The notes beneath the pieces are model-generated. The model ran no database searches and was not told the origin of the DNA. It saw nothing but the letters and a program-made list of their open reading frames with translations. 64,000 bases of DNA, from NCBI GenBank assembly GCA_032209605.1, contig JASFXZ010000142.1:1-64000 (forward strand), read 5' to 3'. The translations under genes were made by a program, and so were the position numbers. The DNA comes from Mactromeris polynyma (lineage: Eukaryota; Mollusca; Bivalvia; Venerida; Mactridae). Positions 25,527 to 37,400 of the stretch are shown here, piece after piece (the first letter of the stretch is position 1; every line of letters begins with the position of its first letter).

Positions 25527-28500
25527 ATGGCGTCGCTAACCGAGGAAAATTTCGAGGACCTTGCGAATCATTTTAATTATTCATCAATAAAGCCGTTTCA
25601 GAAGGCAGTGTTTAGATCTATCATCGAAGATTGTAAGGATACGTTTGTTTGTGCTAAGACTGGATCAGGGAAATCTTTGTGTTTTCAAGGACTTGTTCAT
25701 TTATTTCGTGAAGTGTCTTCAAAAAGAAACCCCATTGTGTTGGTTATATCACCGTTAATTTCATTGATGGATTCTCAAGTTACTGACTTGCGAAGGAAAA
25801 GAATTTCTGCTACATACATAGGAAAGGATGTGAGTGAGAACAGTGGTATTCGTGCTGGACACTTTAGTTACGTTTATTCGAACCCCGAGAGTCTGACAAC
25901 TGGTGTGTGGAGGGACTTACTTCTTTCCGCTACTTACAAGGAAAATTTAGTCTGCATTGTCTTTGATGAAGTTCACACTGCTGTATCTTGGTAAGACATT
26001 GATACTTGTTAGTAGAATATATTATATAAAGTTTTTTTAATTGTGTTTGCCACCGCATACGTGTGGGTATGTTACATAATCTTGTTGCCTAGTCTGACCT
26101 ACAATCAAAATAGAACTGAGCTGGTGTAATGGCAAGTAAATCTGAGTTTGGTGTACAAAAATAATGTACAATATCAAGTTGACAATGTCATTGTTGTGTA
26201 TCACTCTTGAAATGTCTTACCCTATGGCATGGTGGTCAAGGGGACCTGCCGCGACCGAGATTTGAACCCAGACCTCCCTGTTACAGAGGCGCCGGAAGCA
26301 ACTTGGTATTGGGGCGGCGAAGGGGGTGGGTTTGGGAGGGGGTTACCCCTTCCGTTGAGTGGGGGTACGGGGTCTCCCCGGGATTTTTTTGCTAATTAAC
26401 AGTACAAAACGACAATAAGTGGCATATTCAGATGAAAACATTTAACTTCTTTGTCACTGCCACGGACCCTATATTATCTAATATAGGGTCCGTGTCACTG
26501 CGTATGTTTGTCAGAAATTGTCCAACGTTACATTGGAATGGAATACATACGACATGCAATCATTGTTATAATTGACATTCTTTCTTTTTACCTAAACAAA
26601 GCGAAAAGTCTACGTTTATTGACAGCTGGGACATTTATATGATTTTTATACGTTCCTATTTGACAGAGTAGAGTCATTTTAATAGATATGAAATTAAGTT
26701 TATCCGGCCACCCCAACCTAATTATGCAATGCGTATAATTTATTAAAGAATCAACAAGACTGCAAAAGGCTAACATAATCTTCCGATTCACAGCCGATTC
26801 ATCGGTATAAAACACCACTGAGATTAACAATCGGTGTCAATTTGGATATATATATCTATACCACACTGTTTCACACCTAACAGATAAAGATCTAACAAGA
26901 TTTCACCATCGCCATGGAAACCACTGGCCCCTATTCGCCGTTTTCGCCGCTCCAACTTATAGCAAACATTTTAGCTAGAAAACTAAATTATATGTGGCAT
27001 ATCATTTTTAAATAAAATCTTGCCGTTGCTCGCTGAAATATTGGGGCGGCGACCGCCGCCCCTGCCGCCCCAGCTCCGGCGCCTCTGTGTTACAAGGCAA
27101 GTGAACTAACCACTCGGCCGCAGTCGCGGCAAAATACGGGACAAATTGTTACTTAGAAGTCTTGTCATTACAAAGACAAATCTTGGTAAACATGTTTAAA
27201 AAAACTTCACACGGTCACATGTGTTTACAGTATGGGTTTGAATCCCACTATAGGTGTAAACTATTTATTTCTCAACAGCACTATTTGTGCCGTGTGGCGT
27301 CGAAAAAATGATAACTCATTACTGGTGTAATGCGAAGTAAGTCACATTGATATCGGTTATTTGCGCAACTTTTTTGGGGGTTGTTGCGATGGCCGAGTAG
27401 TTAACGCGTCTGTACTTTGCATTGCTAGGTGATGGCACCGTACAGTATGGGTTTGAATCCCACCATAGGTGTAAACTTTCAATATGGTTAATTGCACATA
27501 ATGGAAGATGTGAATAATACTGTTTTAAACAAATACGAAAGGACGACCCATACAAGCACTCGTTGATTTCACGTTTTTTCAGATGTTTGCAGTATAAGTT
27601 ATTTGTTTGTGCACCTAATTAGTTAAATTACTTCTCCGATAAACAATCAGTTATCATGCCAATCAGTTATCATGCGACATGTTGTTTATGAATAAAATAA
27701 ACTGCCTCATTTCTGTTATAAATGTTTTATGAATCGTGAATATATCAAGTCAAATGCACCAAATTTGGATGTAGTACTCTGTACACATATATACACCTAA
27801 TACAGCCCTCATAATAAAGTTATTGACAAATTGATAAATGTATCCGTTAACTGATGTCTCACAGTCACACGATTGATCGATCTCATCTCTCACATGTTTA
27901 CCTTGACAATATTTAATTTTCACAGTCCAAAACGTTTCTGCGAAATCAAGATACTGCAAATTAAAAAACTTCAGAAAACGCGAACATTAACTACCGCGCA
28001 AAATACCCGCTATACAGTAGTCCATTTTGGCAGCATGGTGAACTGTATACATTATTAATTCATTACCTTCAGTGGTTAAAGTTCCTATAATTTGTTTAAA
28101 ATTTATGTTCAGTGAAGTGTTTAATGACATAATATTATGACAATCACATGTTGCTAATCAGGTTTGTTTGTATGTATTTTTAGGGGATTGGACAAGAAGA
28201 ATGAGGATGCCTTCAGACCTGAGTTTGCCAGGGTAGGAGAACTGCGCTCAATGGTTGCTAAGTGTCCAATGTTGGCTTTGACAGCCACTGCCAGCTATTC
28301 AGTACGCATCCAAGTTATGCAACTTCTTTCAATGAAAAGTCCCTTGCAGATTGTGGAGTCACCAGACAGGGAAAACATCAAAATATCAGTGTGCAAGACA
28401 AGTAAAGAACTAGATGTTTCGTTTAGGTGGCTATTGGACATGTTAAATTTAAAGACAAATAACTGTGAGAAAGTCATTATATATTGCAGGAGAATACAGG

Positions 28501-29327
28501 ACTGCTCAAGCTTATTTATGCTCTTTAAAGATTGTGTTAAAGATGGACGACTTTTTAACATGTTTCATTCGCGAACTGTTGATAAAGTCAAATCAAACAT
28601 TTTGTCTACTATTCAAGATGAGAGTAGTTTTCTGCGTGTGATTTTTGCGACAAATGCAGTTGGGATGGGGTTAGACTTCTCTTGCAATTGTGTTGTGCAT
28701 TATGGTCCACCACCTGAGTATGATACATACATACAGCAGATTGGAAGAGTTGGACGTGATGGAACTGCGTCGAAGGCGATACTTCTGTACCATGGTCAAC
28801 AACTGAGGAAATGCTCCCCTGAGATGTTAAGCATTGTCAAAAGTGTGACTTGTAGACGTGTTGCTCTACGAAGTTTATATGGGGATAAATCTGTGAAATC
28901 AGTAAGTGGGTGTAAGTGTTGTGACATTTGTGAACTAGAATGCGCATGTGGGAACTGTGAGGAAAGTCTTATGCCGTGCAACACAACTCTGGGAGATGAG
29001 ACTTCTCAAATGCATACTATGGAGCGGTTTGTGTCTGATGAAGACAGCAGCAGACTGGAGATAAATTTATTAGCCCTAAAGAATGATCTAGATAGGCAGA
29101 GTTTTTCATACAGTAGTATAACTGGACATGGACTTACAACAGCTGTAATTAAGACATTAGTCACCAATTCATCATCTGTTTTTGACATTGATTCTATCCT
29201 AGACCAGTTTGGAATATTTCATCAGGAAGTTGCTGCCCAAGTATTGGATGTATTTTCGACAGTGTTTGGTGATACAGACAAGGACTTGGAGTATGAGGAA
29301 GATATTGCTCAACATCTGCCATTGTAA
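25527..29327 (+). CDS. RecQ-family DNA helicase, two exons
   Basis: The gene encodes a superfamily 2 ATP-dependent 3'-5' type DNA helicase. Exons are 25527-25990 and 28184-29327, joined TCTTG/GGGATTG across a GT-AG intron; the 1608-nt frame gives 535 aa. Visible motifs: a motif 0-like start (KPFQKAVFRSII, residues 22-33), Walker A TGSGKS (K49), PLISLMDSQV, DEVH box (147-150), LTATAS (motif III, 187-192), VIIYCRR (motif IV), ATNAVGMGLDF (motif V), QQIGRVGRDG (motif VI, near 339-348), then a RecQ-C-terminal cysteine cluster (about 377-415, CKCCDIC...CACGNC). No HRDC domain is seen. It is shorter than BLM or WRN and nearer to small RecQ paralogues. The stop codon overlaps a good splice donor (GTAAGT at 29324), so a longer isoform is possible. 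It lies convergent to the ZAD/DUF6589-like gene, perhaps in one mobile element; a host RecQ paralogue is the alternative. Confidence 0.88.
26284..27087. mobile_element. hAT-like non-autonomous element inside a SINE
   Basis: An 804-bp insertion with perfect 12-bp terminal inverted repeats (CAGAGGCGCCGG at 26284-26295 and its complement at 27076-27087), flanked by the 5-bp direct repeat TGTTA (26279-26283 and 27088-27092). The CAGAGG-type end suggests hAT; a 5-bp duplication is shorter than the usual 8 bp but known for some hAT groups. GC-rich 'ggggcggcg' stretches lie near both ends. No transposase is encoded. It sits in intron 1 of the helicase gene. Confidence 0.75.
26461..26494. repeat. Perfect 34-bp palindrome with 7-bp flanking repeats
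   Basis: Two 16-bp arms (starting CACGGACCCTATATTA) are separated by two bases and are perfectly complementary. Directly on both sides stands TCACTGC (26454-26460 and 26495-26501), which looks like a target-site duplication. This is what two fused terminal repeats of a DNA transposon would leave. It lies inside the hAT-like element. Confidence 0.85.
27228..27272 (+). mobile_element. SINE fragment
   Basis: 'acagtatgggtttgaatccc' and the following 'tataggtgtaaact' duplicate the 3' half of the neighbouring SINE at 27364-27480. Confidence 0.45.
27364..27480 (+). mobile_element. tRNA-derived SINE, copy A
   Basis: The sequence contains GGCCGAGTAGTTAACG (A-box-like) and GGTTTGAATCCC (B-box-like). 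The same family recurs at 35498-35635, with 'gcaacttttttg' before and 'gtgtaaact'-like sequence after the head in both. A 3' fragment with the same B-box is at about 27228-27272. Confidence 0.6.
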
Positions 29328-29710
29328 GTATGCAAATTACATACATTTATTTAAAAAAAAATTGTTTCCTGTCCCCAGACTACTTAAAGTACTTTGTTAA
29401 GTTAGTTTGATTGAAAGGTAGACATTTGACAATTTACAATTATGCTTCCGTTTGCCGTCTTACTAGTATACAAGTAAGATTATTATGCTTGTCATAGAAG
29501 AAGTTAAAAAAATTGCTAGCATTTAGATGTAGAAAAGGAAACAATATACTTTTTACTTTTGGCCTCATTGTTTAAAACTGTTATGCCATTTTCTTCGAAT
29601 TCAATGAATTCAATGCCCCTTTTCTAACTTAGAAATTTTGTGATTATTTTTGAGGGGTTACTGCAAAAACACAATTTATGATTATGATTTACTTATATTA
29701 ATATAATATA

Positions 29711-29922
29711 CTGTAAAGTCATTTAATTTCGTTGGGACGAAATTTCATGGTTTTTATGAAAAATGTTATTTCGTGGGTACCTAAATATGTGAATTTTGCA
29801 TTTCCTTTTACATATAATATATATCATGGTTCAATAATAATGTCTGGGATTTAATTTCATGGTTAAGCTAAACCACAAAATCCACAAAATTAAATCCCCC
29901 ACGAAAATTAATGATTTTGCAG
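29711..29922. mobile_element. Pogo-related MITE
   Basis: A 212-bp element flanked by TA, with ends (CTGTAAAGTCATTTAATTTC at the left, a similar complement at the right) and inner 'aatttcatgg' and 'aaccacaaaatcc' motifs like the termini of the complete transposon at 15193-17752. It has no coding capacity. It lies just downstream of the helicase gene. Confidence 0.75.
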
Positions 29923-30449
29923 TATATATAATTTAAAATAACATGTACTTCACACTCTATAGATGTTGAATATTTAGGAAAAAAATATTTTACGGTCCAA
30001 GTGACCAATTTGTGTTCAAAAACTAAAATGCAAAATAATGACTTTGTGAAAAATGCATCTCATTGGAATATTTCAATTAATTATTAATTGATTACTTTTT
30101 AAAATAAATTAATTGTAACCATCCCTTCATTTTTTTTTATTTACGGGTGCATATATAAACTGTTTTAACTGTGTAATTTTACCTTCACAAAGGAAGTTGG
30201 GTTGGTATACTGTATTGATATGTTTGAGCTAAGTACTGTCTGTCTGTTAATTGGTTGTTGGTCCGTCAGTGTAAGACTCATCTGTTTGGTTGAAAGATTT
30301 TTGTCTATGTTAAATAAAATTTGTGACCTACAGTTGGTGGATTTAGGTCTGTCACTTGTATATAAACACAAATTATGCATAAACATCTTACTGGTTGGTC
30401 AAATAGACAATAATTTATCCAAACAACCAACCAACCTGATGATTTGATA

Positions 30450-30667
30450 TATAGTTTGCAGACGATAATTGTAGCCTTGTTTACAAATAAAGATTGGTAA
30501 TATAAACACTATACGGTCAAGTGATCAGTTGTTTTTAAGTGTAGTATGCATGTATATATGCTACTTAACAAATGGTCACAAGTTCAAACATTTAGCCATA
30601 TCAGAAATGTGTTAAAGTATCATTTTTGATTTGTAAACAAAGCTAATGTTATCTTCTGTGAACTATA
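30450..30667. mobile_element. MITE, short copy (TATAGTTTGCAGACGATAAT family)
   Basis: Inverted ends: the left ends in 'gtagccttgtttacaaa', the right reads 'tttgtaaacaaagc...gaactata'. It is about 218 bp. A second copy lies at 30720-31125. The superfamily is not identified; TA-rich ends fit a Tc1/mariner-type MITE. Confidence 0.65.
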
Positions 30668-30719
30668 CATGTATAACATTGTTATGTATATAAGTGACAA
30701 GACCTAAATTCACAAACTG

Positions 30720-31125
30720 TATAGTTTGCAGACAATAATTCTAGCCTTGTATAAAACAAAAATGGATACATGTAATTAATATAAACACTTAAAAGTTAAA
30801 GATCAACTAAAAGGGATGTTTCTAGTGTAATATGAATGTTAATATGCTATATAAACGGGTTATGCACAAGATCACAGTCATTTAGAGATATTGTCCGACA
30901 GAAATCAACTGAGACTCTCGCATATTCCGTGACCTCCCTTCGTTAATACAACAAAGTTGAACATAGAAACATACCGAAGCGTTATTAAAACACACACGAA
31001 GAGCTTTCCGAAGTTTAATTAATTAGTTTCAGACCAATTCTGTTGATCAATATCAAAAATGTGTTAAAATATCATTTTAATTTTTTATTTGTAAACAAAG
31101 CTAGTGTAATCGTCTGCGAACTATA
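30720..31125. mobile_element. MITE, long copy with internal insertion
   Basis: The same ends as the copy at 30450-30667, but about 190 bp longer. The two copies align on both sides of extra sequence between about 30893 and 31050 (after 'catttagagata', before 'caatatcaaaaatgtg'). Confidence 0.6.
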
Positions 31126-31419
31126 CATTATTAATTTTTTGGGGCATGTTACAGGAAAGTGAAGTCTTGTTAGTGTTCAGGGGTACACATATGAACAATA
31201 CTAATAACAGTTACACAAAAATATAATTTTAAGTTTAATCACTGATGTAAGGCTTGATAACAGGTTTACAGCTCGTTTACAGATCGTTTCCAGTATTAAT
31301 GCAATAATAATTAATACACAATAAAGAAGTTTAGTAAAAATACTTCTTGCAGGTGATATGCCATTACATGAGCAAGCATAAAATGGCAAATATCATTGCT
31401 CTCTTAATTGGGCACATTT

Positions 31420-34400
31420 TTACATTTCCTTTTGTGCTCGAACTTTATTTTTATTTATCCAGTCATTCAATTCAATGGGATTCACAGATGACAGTAAATC
31501 ACTGCTAAAATTTGCAAATGATTGATGTTCTCGCCCATTAGTGAAACTAAAAACACTTGCTTCAATCAGTTCACTGGTCACCAAAGCAATATCAGACTCC
31601 CTTTTTGCCATTGCACGCTTGCCTCCCTTGGAAGGCTTTTCCACTGCTTGGTCATAGTTAATACAGAGCTCATGTAGATATTTAAGACACTGAACCCATC
31701 TTCTACATCCTTCAAATGTGATGTTAGCTCCCATTTTCCTACATTGGTCTTTTATAAGATGTACATTAATTTCTACCAAATTGTCATTGGGTATCAAATG
31801 TCCAAGTCCACGACCCATGTTGAATGACATGTTCCATTTATACTCATATGCCTCTTTTTCTGATAAGATTGATGTGTAGTAAGCAAGTACTCTCCACATC
31901 CATAATCTGTATTTGATATGATGTCCCTGGTGGAAGTGAAGCATTTCGTACTTGGCGTTTCTAATAAGCCGGTTTCCATCACCCATTTTGTAAGCATCTT
32001 CTGTGTCTCTGAACAGAAGGCACACTTTCATGAAAGCTGATGCCATATTAAATTTCCCATCATACACTGAATCTTTGCTGGTAGAATGCTGGGGTGGATT
32101 GATATTGACAATTGTACCATGAATATCTTTCAAGTGTCGTTTGAGCCAATGAAATTGTTTGTATGACTTTTTGCAGTCATGGTGTGGACATATGTATTTG
32201 CCAGAGCTGTCTAAATTGTTCAAGCTGTCCATTTGAGTTTGCATATATTGCACATCTTCTAGAAGATTTGGTATTTTGTCAGAGCCCTCCATAACATATA
32301 TTTCAATAATATTTTTGGCTACACTATTAATCCACTCTAACTGGTTTTCTTTGGAAGTCTGGGTTATGTACATTGGTATTTTATTAAGTTGTGGTGTAGA
32401 ATTTTGATCATTCATTCCAAAGTAGTGACATGCAGCTGCTATGATATGACTGTCTAAGATGTCATCGATAAAATTCTTACATTGTCTGTATGCAGTTGTC
32501 ATATCGAGCTTTACATCTCGTCTATCTAGGAGGCATTTTAATTGATATAACGTTCCTTGTTCGTTTACACTTGAGGTTGAGTAGAACATTTCAAATATGT
32601 ACTTCAGGAGATTCATTAGCCTGTGCAATCCCTCTGGTCGGTGAATGAATCCTAAAAGTTTTTCATGATCAGTTTCCCCATTTATCATGTCTATTTGGGC
32701 CTGGTAGGCCCGTTCATTTGTAAGTACATCGCCCCCGAACACTTTTCTTTCCATTACATTATGTTTGTCACGGTCGAGAACAGGAATACATTTTTTATGT
32801 AAATCTGCCAGAATGTCAATCATATCCTCGCTTTTACTCTCGTTTTTATCATACAGGTCAATCAAAAAGTATTGAGAATTTTGTAAATAATCATTCATAT
32901 GTGGGTGGTCTATCCAATCTGGTATGACATTTTTAAAATCGTTCACACATTTTAGATTTTTTACCAGAACTTTCTGTATATGGTGTGCAAAACATTGCTG
33001 TAATTCATGGTTATCATTAGGGGATGGAAGAAACACCTCATTTTTCACCTCAGAAATGAGTTTTTGCGGTCTTTTTTCTGAAAGAGTACTTTCAGCTTTG
33101 ACACGAAGTTCTGCCCCCAAGGCAACAAACCAGTGATAGTCTTTGGCTTTTTCATCCTTACTCTGGTGTGACTTGTTCACTCTCAAGTCACAGTTATCAC
33201 CATATATTTCAATGTTAGCCATACTCTTCAGTTTTGACTGGCATGTTTCCAAGAATTTTTCAGTGCATAATTTAGTTCTCTCCACATCAGCTGTTTGTAC
33301 AATGACTGATTCTGTATTCATAGAAGCTAATGTATTATTTACTCCTGTATGATTTAGTTGTACATCACTTTTTACAGGACAAATAACTTTGAACTTTTCT
33401 GTATTTTTACAGATCATCATGAGGTCCTGTACACTAGTTGTCAAGCTTGCAGTTGATTTGAAAGACGGGATGAGAGAGTTACTGAAGATTGGATTGGAAC
33501 CATTCACTATTACTGATTCATGGAGTAGATATCCAGATTGAACTATGTCTATGGATGCCGGCGACTGAACCATGTCATTTGTTGCTTCAGATTGAACTAT
33601 GTCTATGGATGCCGGCGACTGAACCATGTCATTTGTTGCTTGAGTGTCCATAGATGCTGGTAATTGACTCATATCATTTGTTACATGAACAGTTACAATG
33701 GGTGCTGGTGATTTACACTTGTCATTTGTTTCATCTAAAGATTTTATTGAATGCAATGTTTTTTTACTGATGTCAATATTAACAATATTCTTCTTATATT
33801 CTGTGAGTGCTTCGTCTACTTGGTTTTCATGTAGTTTTGCTATTTCAATTTTCTTCTTATACACTGATTTGCTGCTTACACTAGCTCCAAGCTTACTCAA
33901 CCTGTTAATTGTTTCATCATTGGCCCCACCATAATCTAATAGTAGCCCAACTATGTGGGAAATTGCTGACATTTTCTTATTCCGCCCTCTTAACAAAATT
34001 GATCCAGCAAATGCTATGTTGATGATATTCTGATTTTCTAACTCCTTCACTGTAACTGCAAAACTAATTACTTTGAAAAAAATTGGGGCCTTCAATTTCC
34101 ATTCATTTAGAACTTTAATGAATTCGAATGAGTGTAAGTTAGCAGCTTCAACTTGTTGAAGAATTGAATCTTTCCTTATCTCACAAAGCTGGGTACATTC
34201 CTTATTAACTGATGTTCCTAGCAGTTCCACAATTTTCTCCCTGAAATTAAAAACATAATTTATCATTAAGAAAATGTAACACATATATTTGTTATATAAA
34301 TGTTATAAGCAGCTAAATACTATTTGAATAAGGCTGTTGTCAGCAGGTGACTGATTTTGGGGTTGCTAATGATTGAATGTGGCTGTTGTCTGCAGGTGAC

Positions 34401-37400
34401 TGTATTGTCAGGAGATTTATGTTTTAAATGTACATTTAGCTGTTGTCAGAAGGTATCTGTATAACGGTGTGACTAATGTATGAATGTGGCTGTTGTCAGC
34501 AGGTGACTGTAGTGTTGGTAGACTAATGTTTGAATGTAACTATTTTTAGATGGTAACTGTATTTTGGGGTGACATATGTTTAAATGTGGCTGTTGTTAGC
34601 AGGTGACTGTATTGTCAGGTGACTTATGTTTAAATGTAGCTGTTGTAAGCAGTGAACTGTATTACGGTGTCACTTATGTTTGAATGGGGCTATTGTAAGC
34701 AGGTGTCGGTATTGCCAGTTGTGTAACATTTGAATGTGGCTGTCAGCAGATGACAGTATTGCGGGTAGACTAATATTTGAAAATGGCTGTTGTCACTAGG
34801 TGACTGTTTAGTGACTGTATTGTTGGGTGATTATTATTTGAATATGGCAGGTTGCTGTTTTGTGGGACGACTAACATTTGAATGAGGTTGGTGTCAGCAG
34901 GTGACAATATTGCGGGTAGACATATATTTGAATGTGGCTTTTGTCACTATGTGACTGTATTATGGGGTGATTAATATTTGAATGAGGTGACTGTATTGCA
35001 GGGTGACTTATGTTTAAATGTGAATGTTGTGTGCAAGTGACTGTATTGTTGGGTGACTAATGCTGAATGTGGCTGTTGTAAGCAGGTGAAAGTATTGAGG
35101 GGTTACAATTATTTGAATGTGGCTGTTGTTAGCAGGTGTCTGTATTGCAGGGGAACTAAAGTTTGAATAGAATTTTGTCAGCAGGTGTCTGTATAGCGGG
35201 TTGACTAAATTTGAATGAGTCTGTTGTTAGTAGGTGACTGTATTGTGGGGTGACTTATGTTTGAATGGGACATTGTCAGCAGGTGTCTGTATTACGGGTG
35301 AATTATGATTGAATTTGGCTGTTGTTAGCAGGTGACCGTATTGCAGTGTGGCATGTTTAAGTGTTGCTGAATGTTAAAAACCTTAAGTCATTTGTGCTGA
35401 ACTAGCATTGTGCCAATGGTCCTCTTGTTTTAATTATGCAATTTATTACAGTCAGTGTTGTTAACTTATTCATATTGTAATAGAGTAAGTCGTAATGATT
35501 TTGGTTAGTGGTGCAACTTTTTTGAAGTTGTTGCTATGGCTGAGTGATTAAATGCATCCATACTTCACATTGCTAGACGATGGCGCCTGACTGTATAGGT
35601 ACAAATCCCACTATATGTGCTAACTTTTGTTTAATTATGCATGTTAGTTTTATACATACACTGAACAAAACTTATAAACCGACAATTTATAAATTACGAT
35701 TTCTTGGCATTAACTTTATATATTGTAGAAACATGTACATGTATAAACAGAAAGTTTCAGAAACAATTGATAGATAAGTATTAAACACCAACCTATTGAT
35801 CTACCTTATTTTCAAAACTAATATTATAAAAAGTGGTGTATAATTATAGTTTATTTTTACCATAAGCAGTCTTTTAATTTCTAAATTTATCTGGTGTCTG
35901 TTATATGTAAATTTTGTTCAGTGAATACATGTAGATCTACTTTATGTATATTATATTATTACAGTTAAACCCCTATCTAAAGACCACCTCAAAATTAAGA
36001 CAAAACAATTTACTGTTTTGTTCCTTCGTATTGAACACTACCTGATTAAAAAGCCTAGTATTTTAGGGTCCCAATGGGTGGTTTCATTTATGATGTTTTA
36101 CTATATGTTCAGTTAACTATGTTGTTTTTAATCCCTTCAATGAAAAATGTCGTTCACATCACCACGTGTGGAGAAGTTGCTGGCTTCATGAAGGGTAGTA
36201 AGTACTGGTGACAGTATGGGCCAGGAAAACACGGTTAGGAAAACCGGCCCCTATATATTATTGAAATACATGTACTGTTGAAAAACGGCATAAACCAAAG
36301 AAAACAAATACTTTGGATGCAATTTTTAAAATCAACGAGTAACCTTACTGGACTAAAAGTAATTTGCACTGCATATTATTTTGTAGAGAGTAGTGATACT
36401 GCCAGATTTATGGAAATTGATGTATCAGTGCAGTCCATATACTAGTTATAGCAAGTATCCTACCTGAACAAATTTGACCAAGACGTAATAATCGCGCTTA
36501 TTATTTTAACTACTTAAACTAACCAACCAAATTGTTTATTGCATTCGAAAAAAGGATACATGTTTCTAATTGTAATGTGTTGGAAGTGTAGTGGCTTATC
36601 TTTATTGTTAAACATTGTATTTCTTTATGCTTGTAAATCAATTTTTTTTAAAAGAATATCACAAAAGTTTGTTGACCAAGTTCAAATGTGATATCTATTA
36701 TATTTGGGTACATGTATATAATTATATACATCATACATGTACATTGTATATTTGGTTAAGTTAAATTCCAAATATTAACATGAGTATGATTTTCATAATT
36801 ACATTTTACATGGGTCATACTAATTAATGTACCTGACCAATTTTTTTTGTAAAGATTTTCCCTGTATAAAACGACCACCTGATTTAACAAAAACATTTAA
36901 CACATTATTTTATATCCCATAATTATTTAGTAAAATTGTCATGAATTCAGTTATATGTTACCAATGTATGATACATTATTTTAGCAGCTTACCACAACCA
37001 TTTGTTTTAAATCAATTAACAACATTTTGTGGATGTTCACTGAATAAAAATTGAATATGCACAAACCTCAATCCTTCATCATGCCAGACAGCTGAAACTA
37101 GCTGATTGGGTCTTTCTTCTATGATAGATCTTGCTATTTTTAAATAGGTTTCATTATTGTCAAGGATTTTCCGCTTTGTCTGACTTGGATAGTTGTATGA
37201 TACCTAGAAATAATTGTAAAAACTCATTATGTTTACAACTGAAAACAACATGCTTATGACATGCATTTATTTTTACATTTATGTGATTATAAAACATGTA
37301 AAAAATAAATACTATCCTGACAAAACAGTACCTATGTTGGTTATTCATTGTACATGTATTGTATAGGAATATATATGATACATATATCAGAACATGACTG

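Larger units (their letters stand above)
26207..27135 (-). mobile_element. tRNA-derived SINE, split by the hAT-like element
   Basis: On the minus strand the two halves (27135 down to 27088, then 26283 down to about 26207) join to a tRNA-like head. The A-box-like part is GGCCGAGTGGTTAGTTCAC and the B-box-like part GGTTCAAATCTCGG. A related head occurs at about 37935-37990, also on the minus strand. It is not a functional tRNA because it lacks a consistent cloverleaf. Confidence 0.65.
35370..37066. other. Intron sequence without coding potential
   Basis: The remainder of intron 3 of the ZAD/DUF6589-like gene. It is AT-rich; besides the SINE and MITE listed separately I see nothing that can be named. 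Confidence 0.6.

Noticed and set aside
27364..27480. Functional tRNA gene
   Set aside because: A- and B-box-like words are present but no cloverleaf can be drawn and related copies are dispersed; it is a SINE.
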